Below, piece by piece: positions 46,257-54,556 of a stretch of DNA of 64,000 bases (its first letter is position 1; each line of letters opens with the position of its first letter). The notes below the pieces were generated by a model that was given only the letters and a program-made list of their open reading frames with translations, was not told the origin of the DNA and did not search any database. The translations under genes and the position numbers were made by a program. This stretch comes from Cellulomonas pakistanensis (GTDB lineage: Bacteria > Actinomycetota > Actinomycetes > Actinomycetales > Cellulomonadaceae): NCBI RefSeq assembly GCF_016862755.1, contig NZ_BONO01000006.1:62001-126000 (forward strand), read 5' to 3'.

Positions 46257-48233
46257 TCACCAGATGCGCACGCGCTCCTCGGGCGCGAGGTACAGCCCGT
46301 CGCCCTCCTGCACGCCGAACGCCGTGTAGAACTCGTCGACGTTCCGCACGACCGCGTTGCAGCGGACCTCGTCGGGCGAGTGCGGGTCGACCGCGAGCCG
46401 CCGGATGACCTCCTCGTCGCGGCCCTTCGCGCGCCAGACCTGCGCCCAGCCGAGCAGCACCCGCTGCACGCCGGTCAGGCCGTCGACCTCGGGGGCCTCG
46501 TCGAGCGAGGTGCCGAGGGCGATCCGGTAGGCCTTGAGGGCGATCGACAGGCCGCCCAGGTCGCCGATGTTCTCGCCGATCGTGAGTGCGCCGTTGACGT
46601 GGTGCGAGCCGTTCAGCTGCGCGGGGGAGAACGCGTTGTACTGCTCGATGAGCGCGGACGTGCGCTTCTCGAACTCCGCCCGGTCGGACTCGGTCCACCA
46701 GTCCTCGAGCCGGCCCTGGCCGTCGTACTTCGAGCCCTGGTCGTCGAACCCGTGTCCGATCTCGTGCCCGATGACCGCGCCGATGCCGCCGTAGTTGACG
46801 GCGTCGTCCGCGTCGGCGTCGAAGAACGGCGGCTGCAGGATCGCGGCGGGGAACACGATCTCGTTCATGCCGGGGTTGTAGTAGGCGTTGACCGTCTGGG
46901 GCGTCATGAACCACTCGTCGCGGTCGATCGGCTTCCCGATCTTGTTCAGCTCGTGGTCCTGCTCGAAGGCGGACGCGCGGCGGACGTTGCCGACCAGGTC
47001 GTCGGCACGCACCTCGAGACCGGAGTAGTCGCGCCACTTCACCGGGTAGCCGATCTTCGGGGTGAACGCGTCGAGCTTCGCGAGCGCCTTCGCCTTGGTG
47101 TCCTCGCCCATCCAGTCGAGCGCGAGGATCGACTCGCGGTACGCCTCGACCAGGTGGCCGACGAGCACCTCCATCCGCTCCTTGTGCGCCGGCGGGAAGT
47201 GCCGGGCGACGTACACCTCGCCGACGGCCTCGCCGAGCACGCCCTGGACGAGCGAGACGCCGCGCTTCCAGCGGTCGCGGAGCTCCTGGGCACCCGTCAG
47301 CGTGCGGCCGTGGAAGTCGAAGTTGGCCTCGACCAGCTCGGAGGACAGGTACGGCGCCCGGGCGCTGATCGCGTGGTACGCCAGCCAGGCCTGCCAGTCC
47401 TCGACCGGCTCGGTGGCCCACAGCTCGGCGAAGGCGGTGGCGAACGACGGCTCCCGGACGACCAGCTCGTCGAGCGAGCCCTGCGGGGCGCCCAGCGCGC
47501 GGGACCACGCCTCCCAGTCGAAGCCGGGGGCCGTGGTCGCGAGCGCCGACAGCGTCGTCGGGTTGTAGGTGAGGTCGGCGTCGCGGTCCTTCACGACGTC
47601 CCAGTGGCCCGCGGCGATCTTCGTCTCCAGGGCCACGACCCGGCCAGCGGCGTCGTCCGCCGCCGCCTCGTCCGCCGCCCAGCCGCCGAGCCGCAGCATC
47701 CGCGCGACGTGCGGGCGGTAGGCGGCGAGCACGGACGCGTACTGCTCGTCGCGGTAGTACGACTCGTCGGGCAGGCCGAGGCCCGACTGGTACAGGTAGA
47801 CGACGTAGCGCTCCGGGTCCTTCGCGTCGTTGTCGACCCAGAACCCGGTGCCCCCGGCTGCGCCCGAGCGCTGCAGCGCGCCGAGGACGTCGGTGAGGTC
47901 CTGCCGGGTCGCGGCCGCGGCGATCGCCGACAGGTCGGGGCGCAGCGGCTCGGTGCCGGCGGCCTCGACGGCGTCGACGTCCATGAACGACGCGTACAGC
48001 GCGCCGATCTGCGCCTGCACGCCGGTCGCGTCCTCGGCCTCGCCGGCCTCCACGATGATGTCGCGGACCTGCTCCTCGGCCTGGTCGTGCAGCGCGCGGA
48101 ACGAGCCGTCCATCGCCCGGTCCGCGGGGATCACGTGCTCGGCGGCCCACCGGCCGTTGACGTGCGCGTACAGGTCGTCCTGGGGGCGGACGGCCGGGTC
48201 GAGGGCGGAGGTGTCGATGCCGCTGCGGGTCAT
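46257..48233 (-). CDS. pepO: M13 family zinc metallopeptidase (PepO/neprilysin-like)
   Basis: The 658-residue peptidase cleaves oligopeptides. The N-terminal M13 domain (RPQDDLYAHVNGRWAAEHVI) is followed by the catalytic domain with NEIVFPAAILQPPFF, the zinc motif IGAVIGHEIGHGFDDQGSKY (HExxH near residue 490), TIGENIGDLGG carrying the third zinc ligand and EVRCNAVVRNVDEFYTAF at the end. No signal peptide or membrane anchor is visible, so this is a cytoplasmic-type M13 enzyme, as in many actinobacteria. ATG 48233 with GGAAGGG upstream. Confidence 0.95.
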   Translation of the reverse strand: MTRSGIDTSALDPAVRPQDDLYAHVNGRWAAEHVIPADRAMDGSFRALHDQAEEQVRDIIVEAGEAEDATGVQAQIGALYASFMDVDAVEAAGTEPLRPDLSAIAAAATRQDLTDVLGALQRSGAAGGTGFWVDNDAKDPERYVVYLYQSGLGLPDESYYRDEQYASVLAAYRPHVARMLRLGGWAADEAAADDAAGRVVALETKIAAGHWDVVKDRDADLTYNPTTLSALATTAPGFDWEAWSRALGAPQGSLDELVVREPSFATAFAELWATEPVEDWQAWLAYHAISARAPYLSSELVEANFDFHGRTLTGAQELRDRWKRGVSLVQGVLGEAVGEVYVARHFPPAHKERMEVLVGHLVEAYRESILALDWMGEDTKAKALAKLDAFTPKIGYPVKWRDYSGLEVRADDLVGNVRRASAFEQDHELNKIGKPIDRDEWFMTPQTVNAYYNPGMNEIVFPAAILQPPFFDADADDAVNYGGIGAVIGHEIGHGFDDQGSKYDGQGRLEDWWTESDRAEFEKRTSALIEQYNAFSPAQLNGSHHVNGALTIGENIGDLGGLSIALKAYRIALGTSLDEAPEVDGLTGVQRVLLGWAQVWRAKGRDEEVIRRLAVDPHSPDEVRCNAVVRNVDEFYTAFGVQEGDGLYLAPEERVRIW

Positions 48234-48375
48234 GGTCGAGGGGGGTCCCTTCCGGTCGGGCCGGCGCGCGGCCGCGCACCGGGAGCCAGCCTAGGTCGCG
48301 GGGCCGACGCGGCGCTGCCCCGGGGCGGGGTCGCGCGGTCTGCGGACAGGCGGGTCGCGCCGACCCGGCGTGGGG

Positions 48376-48381
48376 CAAGAT
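48376..48381 (+). promoter_or_regulatory. -10 hexamer, leaderless promoter of rpiB
   Basis: CAAGAT ends 6 nt before ATG 48388. Confidence 0.45.
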
Positions 48382-48387
48382 GGGCCC

Positions 48388-48840
48388 ATGCGTATCCATG
48401 TCGCCGCTGACCACGCCGGGTTCGAGCTGAAGGTCGCGCTGGTCGAGCACCTGCGCGCCGCCGGGCACGACGTCGTCGACCACGGGGCCGCCGAGTACGA
48501 CCCGCAGGACGACTACCCGGCCGTGTGCTTCGCGGCGGGCGAGGCCGTCGTCGCCGACCCGGGCAGCCTCGGCGTCGTCATCGGCGGGTCCGGCAACGGC
48601 GAGCAGATCGCCGCGAACAAGGTGACCGGCGTCCGCGCCGCGCTGGCCTGGAACCGCGACACCGCGACGCTGGGCCGGCAGCACAACGACGCGAACGTCG
48701 TGGCGATCGGCGCGCGCCAGCACTCCGTGGACGAGGCGATCGAGCTCGTGGACGCGTTCGTGGACGAGCCGTTCAGCCAGGACCCGCGCCACCAGCGGCG
48801 GATCGACCAGCTGGCGGCGTACGAGGCCGCGCGCGCCTGA
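48388..48840 (+). CDS. rpiB: Ribose-5-phosphate isomerase B
   Basis: The 150-residue enzyme interconverts ribose-5-phosphate and ribulose-5-phosphate in the pentose phosphate pathway. Family signatures are present: RIHVAADHAGFELKVALVEH, GHDVVDHGAAEYDPQDDYP, GVVIGGSGNGEQIAANKVTG and HNDANVVAIGARQHSVDEAI. The position equivalent to the E. coli catalytic Cys is Ser/Gly in actinobacterial RpiB, consistent with GGSGNG here. ATG 48388 follows CAAGAT by 6 nt. It converges on the Eis-like gene across palindromic element I. Confidence 0.96.
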   Translation: MRIHVAADHAGFELKVALVEHLRAAGHDVVDHGAAEYDPQDDYPAVCFAAGEAVVADPGSLGVVIGGSGNGEQIAANKVTGVRAALAWNRDTATLGRQHNDANVVAIGARQHSVDEAIELVDAFVDEPFSQDPRHQRRIDQLAAYEAARA

Positions 48841-48870
48841 CCTCCGGCGGCGGCCACCGCGCCGCGCCGT

Positions 48871-48930
48871 CGCGAGGGCACCTCCCGGCTGCTCCCGCGA
48901 GCCGGGACGCGGTCGAGAGGTGCGCTCGCG
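48871..48930. repeat. Intergenic palindromic repeat element I
   Basis: CGCGAGGGCACCTC (48871-48884) is inverted as GAGGTGCGCTCGCG (48917-48930), 14 bp with one mismatch, and an inner CCGGCT/AGCCGG pair (48885-48890, 48900-48905) sits in the loop. It lies between the convergent rpiB and acetyltransferase genes. Confidence 0.85.
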
Positions 48931-48939
48931 GTGCGTCCC

Positions 48940-50229
48940 TCAGAACACCCAGGGGCACACCGGCGCGACCGGCCAGCCGAACGCGGTCGCCGCGCGGTGC
49001 AGCGCGTCCGGCCGCGCCGCGGTGACCTGCCCGACGGCGGCGAGCGCCGCCAGGCTCCGCCCGCCGAGGTACGCGGCGCCCAGCTCGCGGACGTCGAGCG
49101 CCAGGTCCGGCTCGGCCCCGGCGGCCGGCTCGACCCGCGCGCCGTAGGTGCCGTCCGCGCCGGCCTCGCCGGTGACCAGCCGCCAGGCGCCGTCGTTCCC
49201 GGGGAGCAGCGCGTCGCGGACGCCGAGCACGACGTCCAGCGGCGCGGCGTACCGGCGGCCCGCCAGCGCGGCAGGCACGTCGAGCAGCCGCACCCACAGG
49301 TTGTCGGTCAGCTTCGGCACCGGGCGCCGGGTGTCGACGAGCAGGGCCAGCAGCGGGTCGTCGACCGGCAGCATCCCGGTGGTGACGGTCGACGTCAGGT
49401 CGAGGTCGAGCAGCACGGACCAGAGCCGGTGCGCGGCGGCCGCGTCCGCGGCGGCGGCGAGCCGCACCTGCACCGGGTACTCGGCTCCGCCGTCCGCCCA
49501 GGTCTGGGTGCGCCGGACGATCGCGAACGCCCGGGCGTCGCCGCCGGCGTCCCGCACCGTGACGATCCGGGCCGGCTCGCCGCCGTTGCGCCAGGCCGGC
49601 GGGTCGGCGACCGCGATGCGCCGCAGCGCGTCCGAGCCGCGCCGGATCCAGCCCGGCCGGCCTTCGCCGGCGGCGGAGTACACGTCGTCGACGAGGCCCT
49701 CGTGCGCGGCCGGGTCGAGCGTCGCGAACCGCACGGTCAGGTCCGCCGACCCCGGCACGTCCCGGAGCGCGGCGCCGCGGGGGAGCGTCATCCGGACGTG
49801 GTCCGCGGCGGAGCCGTAGCCGAACCGGCCGTAGATGCCGGGCTCGGCGGCGAACAGCGCGGACACCGGCTCGCCGCGGCCGAGCGACCGGTCGAGGTGC
49901 GCCCGGATCATCCGGTGCAGCAGCCCGCGCCGCCGGTGGTCGGGCCGCACGCCGACCCAGGTGAGGCCCGCGCACGGCACCTCGCCGCCCGGCGTCGGCA
50001 GCGTGAAGGCGTAGGAGCCGTGCACGGCGACGATCTCGCCCGGCCCGTCGCCGGCGTCGGTCTCGACGGCGACCGCCCGGTCGAGCGGCACCGCGAACGG
50101 GACGTCGGCGTCGAGCGCCGCGTCGCGCGCCGGCTCGGCGAACGCCATCGCGTCGACGGCGCGGAACTCCTCCACGCGGTCGGCGGTGAGCTCCAGCAGG
50201 CGGTACCCGGCAGCGGTCGTGGTGGTCAT
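48940..50229 (-). CDS. GNAT N-acetyltransferase, Eis family
   Basis: The 429-residue protein has two GNAT-like domains and a sterol-carrier-like C-terminal domain, as in Eis. The acetyl-CoA loop appears in LTWVGVRPDHRRRGLLHRMI, followed by EPVSALFAAEPGIYGRFGYG and DHVRMTLPRG. It ends CPWVF; in Eis the terminal carboxylate on Phe takes part in catalysis. Eis-type enzymes acetylate amines, including aminoglycosides, but the natural substrate here is unknown. The second in-frame ATG (50229) is chosen because a CAGGAT hexamer lies 7 nt before it; the first ATG is at 50238. Confidence 0.9.
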   Translation of the reverse strand: MTTTTAAGYRLLELTADRVEEFRAVDAMAFAEPARDAALDADVPFAVPLDRAVAVETDAGDGPGEIVAVHGSYAFTLPTPGGEVPCAGLTWVGVRPDHRRRGLLHRMIRAHLDRSLGRGEPVSALFAAEPGIYGRFGYGSAADHVRMTLPRGAALRDVPGSADLTVRFATLDPAAHEGLVDDVYSAAGEGRPGWIRRGSDALRRIAVADPPAWRNGGEPARIVTVRDAGGDARAFAIVRRTQTWADGGAEYPVQVRLAAAADAAAAHRLWSVLLDLDLTSTVTTGMLPVDDPLLALLVDTRRPVPKLTDNLWVRLLDVPAALAGRRYAAPLDVVLGVRDALLPGNDGAWRLVTGEAGADGTYGARVEPAAGAEPDLALDVRELGAAYLGGRSLAALAAVGQVTAARPDALHRAATAFGWPVAPVCPWVF

Positions 50230-50324
50230 GGGCGCCATCCTGGCGGGCCGGCTCGTGCCCGGTCACCCGAATTCAGCCGCGACCCTGACGTGGCGGCACC
50301 TGTCGGCCCCCTCGGCGGGCTGGG

Positions 50325-50330
50325 TACCCT
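50325..50330 (+). promoter_or_regulatory. -10 hexamer, leaderless promoter of the SpoIIE phosphatase gene
   Basis: TACCCT ends 6 nt before GTG 50337. Confidence 0.5.
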
Positions 50331-50336
50331 CGCGGC

Positions 50337-51473
50337 GTGACACCCCCGGGCAGGCCGCCGCGGCCGCCGCAGCCGCCGCGACCGCCCGCCGTGCGCCGGC
50401 GCCGCGCCGCGAGCGTGCTCGACCGGGTGCGCGCGTGCCTGCGCCGCTACGGGCTCGGGTCGCAGCAGGCGCTGACCACGGTGCTCGTGGCGCTGACGCT
50501 GCTGGCGTCGGCCGGCATCGTGTGGGCGCGGCCCTGGGTGCCGCCGTCGACGTTCATCCTCATCGAGCTGCTCGGCGCGTTCCTGCTGCGGATGCGCGGG
50601 ATGGTCGTGCTGTGCGCGGCGATCGCGGTGCAGTTCGTCGCGATCCCGCTCGCCGGGCTGGGGGAGTTCACGCCCGGCACGTTCTTGCTGCAGGGGATCG
50701 CCATCGCCGCGCTGCTGTCGTTCGCGGCGCACCGGGAGCGGCTGGGGCTGCAGGGCGCGCCCGGCGAGCTGATGATCGTCGACCTGCGGGACCGGCTCGC
50801 CGCGCACGGGGTGGTGCCGCCGCTGCCCGACGGCTGGCGGGTGGAGACGGCCCTGCGCTCGGCGCACCGCGAGGCGTTCTCCGGCGACTTCGTGGTGACC
50901 GCGACCCGGTCCGCGGGGTCGGTGCTGGAGATCGCGCTGGTGGACGTGTCGGGCAAGGGGCAGGACGCCGGGGTGCGGTCGCTGCAGCTGTCGGGCGCGC
51001 TCGCCGGGCTGATCGGGCAGCTGCCCGCCCCGGACTTCCTGCCGGCGGCGAACGCGTACCTGCTCGCCCAGGACTGGGAGGAGGGGTTCGCGACCGCCGT
51101 GCACGTCAGCCTGATCCTCGCGACCGGCGAGTACACGGTCGCGTCCGCCGGGCACCTGCCGCCGGTGCAGCTGCACGCCGGGTCGGGGCTGGTCGGGCTG
51201 GTGCCGGCCGGCGGCGGGCCCGCGCTGGGCGTCCTCGCCGGCGCCGCCTTCCCGCCGGTGACCGGGCGGCTCGACCGCGGCGACACCCTGCTGCTGTACA
51301 CCGACGGCCTGGTCGAGACGCCCGGCGGCGACCTGGACCTCGGGATCGACCGGCTGCGCGGCGTCGTCGAGGGCGTGCTGTCGACCGGGCGCGGCGACGC
51401 CGACGACGTCATCGCCCGGGTCGGCGCCGGCGAGGGCGACGACCGGGCCCTCGTGCTGCTGCGGAGGGGCTGA
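50337..51473 (+). CDS. Membrane PP2C-type serine phosphatase (SpoIIE/RsbU family)
   Basis: The 378-residue protein has a Pro/Arg-rich cytoplasmic start, three to four hydrophobic helices (about 45-135) and a PPM phosphatase domain: WRVETALRSAHREAFSGDFV, EIALVDVSGKGQDAGVRSLQ (metal-binding Asp), LILATGEYTVASAGHLPPVQ, GDTLLLYTDGLVETPGG and GEGDDRALVLLRR. Such phosphatases dephosphorylate anti-anti-sigma STAS proteins; a STAS protein is encoded at 2872 but 47 kb away. GTG 50337 follows TACCCT by 6 nt. The next gene starts 2 nt after its stop. Confidence 0.92.
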   Translation: MTPPGRPPRPPQPPRPPAVRRRRAASVLDRVRACLRRYGLGSQQALTTVLVALTLLASAGIVWARPWVPPSTFILIELLGAFLLRMRGMVVLCAAIAVQFVAIPLAGLGEFTPGTFLLQGIAIAALLSFAAHRERLGLQGAPGELMIVDLRDRLAAHGVVPPLPDGWRVETALRSAHREAFSGDFVVTATRSAGSVLEIALVDVSGKGQDAGVRSLQLSGALAGLIGQLPAPDFLPAANAYLLAQDWEEGFATAVHVSLILATGEYTVASAGHLPPVQLHAGSGLVGLVPAGGGPALGVLAGAAFPPVTGRLDRGDTLLLYTDGLVETPGGDLDLGIDRLRGVVEGVLSTGRGDADDVIARVGAGEGDDRALVLLRRG

Positions 51474-51475
51474 GG

Positions 51476-51805
51476 GTGGACGAGGCGTACCTGGAGGCGG
51501 TGCTCGACGTCGTCGACGCGATCCCCTCCGGCCGGGCGATGACCTACGGGACCATCGCCGAGGTCGTGGCCGACCGGCTCGTCGCCGAGGGCCTGCCCGC
51601 GCGCGGCGGGCCGCGGCAGGTCGGGCAGGTCATGTCCCGCGGCGGCTCCGGGGTGCCGTGGTGGCGGGTGGTGAACGCGTCCGGCGCGCCGCCCGCGCAC
51701 CACGCCCGGACCGCGCTGGAGCACCTGCGCGCCGAGGGCACGCCGCTGTCGGCGGACGGGACCCGGGTGGCGCTGCGCCGGGCGATCTGGTTCCCGGACG
51801 ACTGA
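51476..51805 (+). CDS. Alkyltransferase-like protein (ATL, MGMT family)
   Basis: The 109-residue protein is the DNA-binding domain of O6-alkylguanine transferases: LDVVDAIPSGRAMTYGTIAE, GPRQVGQVMSRGGSGV, then PWWRVVNASG and a C-terminal helix. In active MGMT the motif is PCHRV; here Cys is Trp62 and His is Trp63, so it cannot accept an alkyl group. ATL proteins bind O6-alkylguanine and hand it to nucleotide-excision repair. GTG start with GGAGGGG just upstream in the end of the phosphatase gene (2-bp spacing), so the two are cotranscribed. Confidence 0.92.
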   Translation: MDEAYLEAVLDVVDAIPSGRAMTYGTIAEVVADRLVAEGLPARGGPRQVGQVMSRGGSGVPWWRVVNASGAPPAHHARTALEHLRAEGTPLSADGTRVALRRAIWFPDD

Positions 51806-51845
51806 CCCGGTCGCCAGCCCGGTGGTCCGAGCCGGAGGAGGAGCC

Positions 51846-52157
51846 GTGCGGCGAGACCTGCCGCGGGACGCGCTCGCGCGTCACCACGACGCGGTGCTGC
51901 GGGTGCTGGCCGACCACGGCGTGGTGGCGGCCGGGGTCTTCGGCTCGGTGGCCCGGGGCGAGGACGGCGCCGAGTCGGATCTCGACCTGATCGTGCACTT
52001 CGGGCCCGACGCCCGGCGCGACCTCGCGGCGCTCACCGCCGCGCCGGAGTCGCCGACCGGCGTGCGGGTCGACGTGGTCGACGACGAGATGGTGCTCGAG
52101 CGGGCGGGCCGGACCGGCGTGGGCGGTCGGATCCGCGCCGAGACCGTCCCGCTGTGA
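51846..52157 (+). CDS. Minimal nucleotidyltransferase (MNT) domain protein
   Basis: The 103-residue protein has the pol-beta superfamily motif AGVFGSVARGEDGAESDLDL with Gly-Ser at 33-34 and catalytic Asp45 and Asp47, followed by LIVHFGPDARRDL and VRVDVVDDEMV supplying the third acidic residue. MNT proteins usually pair with a HEPN protein (MntA/HepT type) as an antitoxin that AMPylates the toxin. GGAGGAGGAGCC gives a very strong ribosome site before GTG 51846. The expected partner frame overlapping its stop by GTGA appears frameshifted. Confidence 0.85.
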   Translation: MRRDLPRDALARHHDAVLRVLADHGVVAAGVFGSVARGEDGAESDLDLIVHFGPDARRDLAALTAAPESPTGVRVDVVDDEMVLERAGRTGVGGRIRAETVPL

Positions 52158-52372
52158 CGCCCGAAAGGCGGAATGCGTCGTCGCGCTGGCGGAGGAGCTC
52201 GACGCGGCCTTCGCGATCGCCGCGGAGGCGGGACCGCAAGGTGGTGGCGCACCGGCCGATGGACGCGGAGTTCGCGGAGCGGCTGATCGACACGATCATC
52301 CTGCCGCTGGCGACGGGCCGCCCGGCGGACGCCGCCGCGGGGGAGCAGGCGCTCCTCGCCGACGCGCGCTGA
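52154..52372 (+). pseudogene. Frameshifted small gene, possible HEPN partner remnant
   Basis: A GTG overlapping the MNT stop (GTGA) begins a frame to 52372, but the first 28 codons encode an improbable Arg/Ser-rich peptide. High GC3 in that stretch falls in the adjacent frame (reading ECVVALAEELDAAFAIAAEA) and switches back near 52228 (RKVVAHRPMDAEFAERLIDT then IILPLATG). That pattern suggests a gene hit by two indels, or a GTG-started 45-codon remnant. RKVVAH fits the RX4-6H pattern of HEPN proteins, weak evidence for a decayed toxin partner. Confidence 0.45.
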
Positions 52373-53962
52373 TCACCCGTCGTCGCGGACCAGGAACGGG
52401 TCCAGCACGCCCGGCGCGGCCGCGACCGCGAACCGCAGCGCCTCGTCGGCCTCGACGTCCGGGGCGTCGTACCGGCCCCAGCCGGCCGCGGTCATGGCGG
52501 CGACGGTCCGCAGCCCGAGCCGGCGCTGCAGCACCGACTCGCGCAGCGCGATCGTGCTGACCGCGTCGCGGCGCAGCGCCGAGGTGGCCCGCGCCACCAG
52601 GCCCGAGCGCACCACGACGTAGTCGCCTACCACCGCGTGGCCGAGCGCCCGGTGCGCGACGACCGCGGCGAGCAGCGCGACCGGCCACAGGGCGGCGCCG
52701 ACCCACGGGGCCCAGGCGGGCAGCACGGCGGTGGCGGCGAGCCAGGCGAGCGCGCCTGTGACGATCGCCGCCGTCGCGGTCGCCCACCAGAGCCGGCGGC
52801 GCAGCGCCCCGGCCGGATGCCGGCGCAGGGGCGCCCCGATCGGGTCCGGGTCGGCCGCGAGCACGGCGCTCGCCACCGGCCACGCCACCGAGGCCGGGCC
52901 GCGGGGCAGCACCGCCGCGGGCTGCGAGGCGGACCAGATCGACAGGCCGGTGGTGATGACCGACGTGTCCGCCATCCCCATCCACCGCCACAGCACCGGC
53001 TCGGACACCGTGATGCCCCGGAGCCGCCGGTCGTCGCGGCTCACCTCCCGGGTGGTCAGCAGGCCCTGCCGGCTGCGCAGGTGGGTGCCGCCCTCGCCTG
53101 GCACGCGGGCGAGCTCGAGACCCCAGGACGCGGCGAGGTAGTTCGCACCCATGCCGACCGCGCCGACCGCGAGCACCAGCGCGAGGCCGACGAGGACCGT
53201 GCCCGCGCGGCCGAGCCGCTCCCAGGGCAACAGGCCCTCGACCCACGCGACCGGGTCGAGCCCGAAGGTGTCGAGCAGCCAGTACGCGCCCCAGAGCAGG
53301 CCGGCGGCGGTGACGAACGACCAGATGCTCAGGAGGTTGTAGACGACCCACCACGGCCGGAACCGGGCGATCACGTGCTCCGCGTCCTGGCCGGCGTCCG
53401 CGCCGGCGCCCTGGTCAGCGGCCGCGAGGGCCGGCGCGCGGTCGAGCAGCACCGCCCGCAGCAGCTCGGCGTCGCGGCGGGCCACCGCGTCCAGCGCGAG
53501 CGCGGACTCGCCCGCCGCCAGCTGCTGCCCGGCCCCGACCAGCACGATCCGGAGCCCGGACAGCCGGTGCCGCAGCCGTGCCGTGGTGTCGACGCTCCGG
53601 ATCCGGTCCCGCCGCACCGAGCGATAGCGGCGCACGAGCAGCCCCGACCGGCGCTCGACGTACTCGTCCGTCACGCGGTACCGGGTGACCGCCCAGCGGA
53701 CGGCGTCGCGCGCCGCCCCGAGCACGCCCCAGGCGGCGATGAGGAGCAGCGGCCACAGCGTCGACCACGACGCCTCGACGCCGAACACGCCGACGGCGAC
53801 CGCGGTCGGGGCGAGCGACAGCAGCGAGCGGGCGAGGTCGACCGCGATCATCCGCGGCGCGAGGCGGGACCACGGCGTCCCGTCGTCGGTCGCGGGTCGG
53901 TCGGCCTCGACGACGGCCGCGTCCGGGGCGACGTCCCGGGGCGCGGCCGGGGACTCGCTCAC
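52373..53962 (-). CDS. Membrane protein with tandem bacterial PH domains (YdbT-like)
   Basis: The 529-residue protein has several paired hydrophobic helices, each followed by a bPH2 (DUF304) segment: YRVTDEYVERRSGLLVRRYR, THLRSRQGLLTTREVSRDDR with RLRGITVSEPVLWRWMGM, and GDYVVVRSGLVARATSALRR with RDAVSTIALRESVLQRRLGL. Three such units are visible. YdbS/YdbT proteins sit in the membrane; their function is unresolved, with a link to resistance to membrane-active peptides in Bacillus. GTG 53962 overlaps the preceding gene's stop (4 nt). It ends immediately beside the converging pseudogene. Confidence 0.88.
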   Translation of the reverse strand: MSESPAAPRDVAPDAAVVEADRPATDDGTPWSRLAPRMIAVDLARSLLSLAPTAVAVGVFGVEASWSTLWPLLLIAAWGVLGAARDAVRWAVTRYRVTDEYVERRSGLLVRRYRSVRRDRIRSVDTTARLRHRLSGLRIVLVGAGQQLAAGESALALDAVARRDAELLRAVLLDRAPALAAADQGAGADAGQDAEHVIARFRPWWVVYNLLSIWSFVTAAGLLWGAYWLLDTFGLDPVAWVEGLLPWERLGRAGTVLVGLALVLAVGAVGMGANYLAASWGLELARVPGEGGTHLRSRQGLLTTREVSRDDRRLRGITVSEPVLWRWMGMADTSVITTGLSIWSASQPAAVLPRGPASVAWPVASAVLAADPDPIGAPLRRHPAGALRRRLWWATATAAIVTGALAWLAATAVLPAWAPWVGAALWPVALLAAVVAHRALGHAVVGDYVVVRSGLVARATSALRRDAVSTIALRESVLQRRLGLRTVAAMTAAGWGRYDAPDVEADEALRFAVAAAPGVLDPFLVRDDG

Positions 53963-54519
53963 GTCGCGTCCCCGGGCGTGCGCTCGGTGACGGCGGTCAG
54001 CCGCTCCGCGAGCTCCGCGGCGAGCTCGGCGTCGAGCCCACGGAGGCTGATCGCCCCGCTGGACGAGGCGGTGGTGACCCGGAGCGTGGCCAGACCGAGC
54101 AGCTGCTCCAGCGGGCCACGGACGGCGTCGACCGTCTGGACCCGCGACAGCGGGGCGACCCGCCACTCGCGGACCAGCCAGCCGGACAGGCCGTAGACGG
54201 CGAGGTCGGTCGTCTCCCACCGGTGCACCGCGTAGCGGAGCCGGGGCTCGACCAGCACGCGCGCGGCCGTCCACAGGACGCCGAGGACCAGCGGGACCGC
54301 TAGCCACGGCCGAGCGGGCTCCCAGAGCCACCACACCGCGCCGACGACCAGCGTGGGCGCGCCCGCGGCGGCCAGGCCGCGCAGCAGCCACCAGCGGCGG
54401 GCGCGAGGGTCGACCCGGTGGGTCGGCGGGCGCAGCCGGAGCGGCGGTCCGTCGGGCGGCGACTGGTCGTGCGGCTCGACGGGGCGGGGAGGAGACGGCG
54501 TTCGGGACGTCGGGTCCAT
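53959..54519 (-). CDS. Bacterial PH domain membrane protein (YdbS-like)
   Basis: The 186-residue protein has a proline-rich start, two hydrophobic helices (GLAAAGAPTLVVGAVWWLW and WLAVPLVLGVLWTAARVLV) and one bPH2 domain: LRYAVHRWETTDLAVYGLSG, VREWRVAPLSRVQTVDAVRG, PLEQLLGLATLRVTTASSSG. It is the small partner of the three-unit protein encoded after it, as ydbS precedes ydbT. ATG 54519 is preferred because CACAGT lies 5 nt upstream; an in-frame ATG is at 54534. Confidence 0.88.
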   Translation of the reverse strand: MDPTSRTPSPPRPVEPHDQSPPDGPPLRLRPPTHRVDPRARRWWLLRGLAAAGAPTLVVGAVWWLWEPARPWLAVPLVLGVLWTAARVLVEPRLRYAVHRWETTDLAVYGLSGWLVREWRVAPLSRVQTVDAVRGPLEQLLGLATLRVTTASSSGAISLRGLDAELAAELAERLTAVTERTPGDAT

Positions 54520-54556
54520 GCTCCACTGTGGCACACGGACCCGACGTCGCGGACGG

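Noticed and set aside
44206-48792. Long antisense frame of about 1530 codons over the M13 peptidase region
   Set aside because: Low-complexity Arg/Gly/Pro translation with no motif; the in-register M13, DUF3592-like and rpiB genes explain the sequence.
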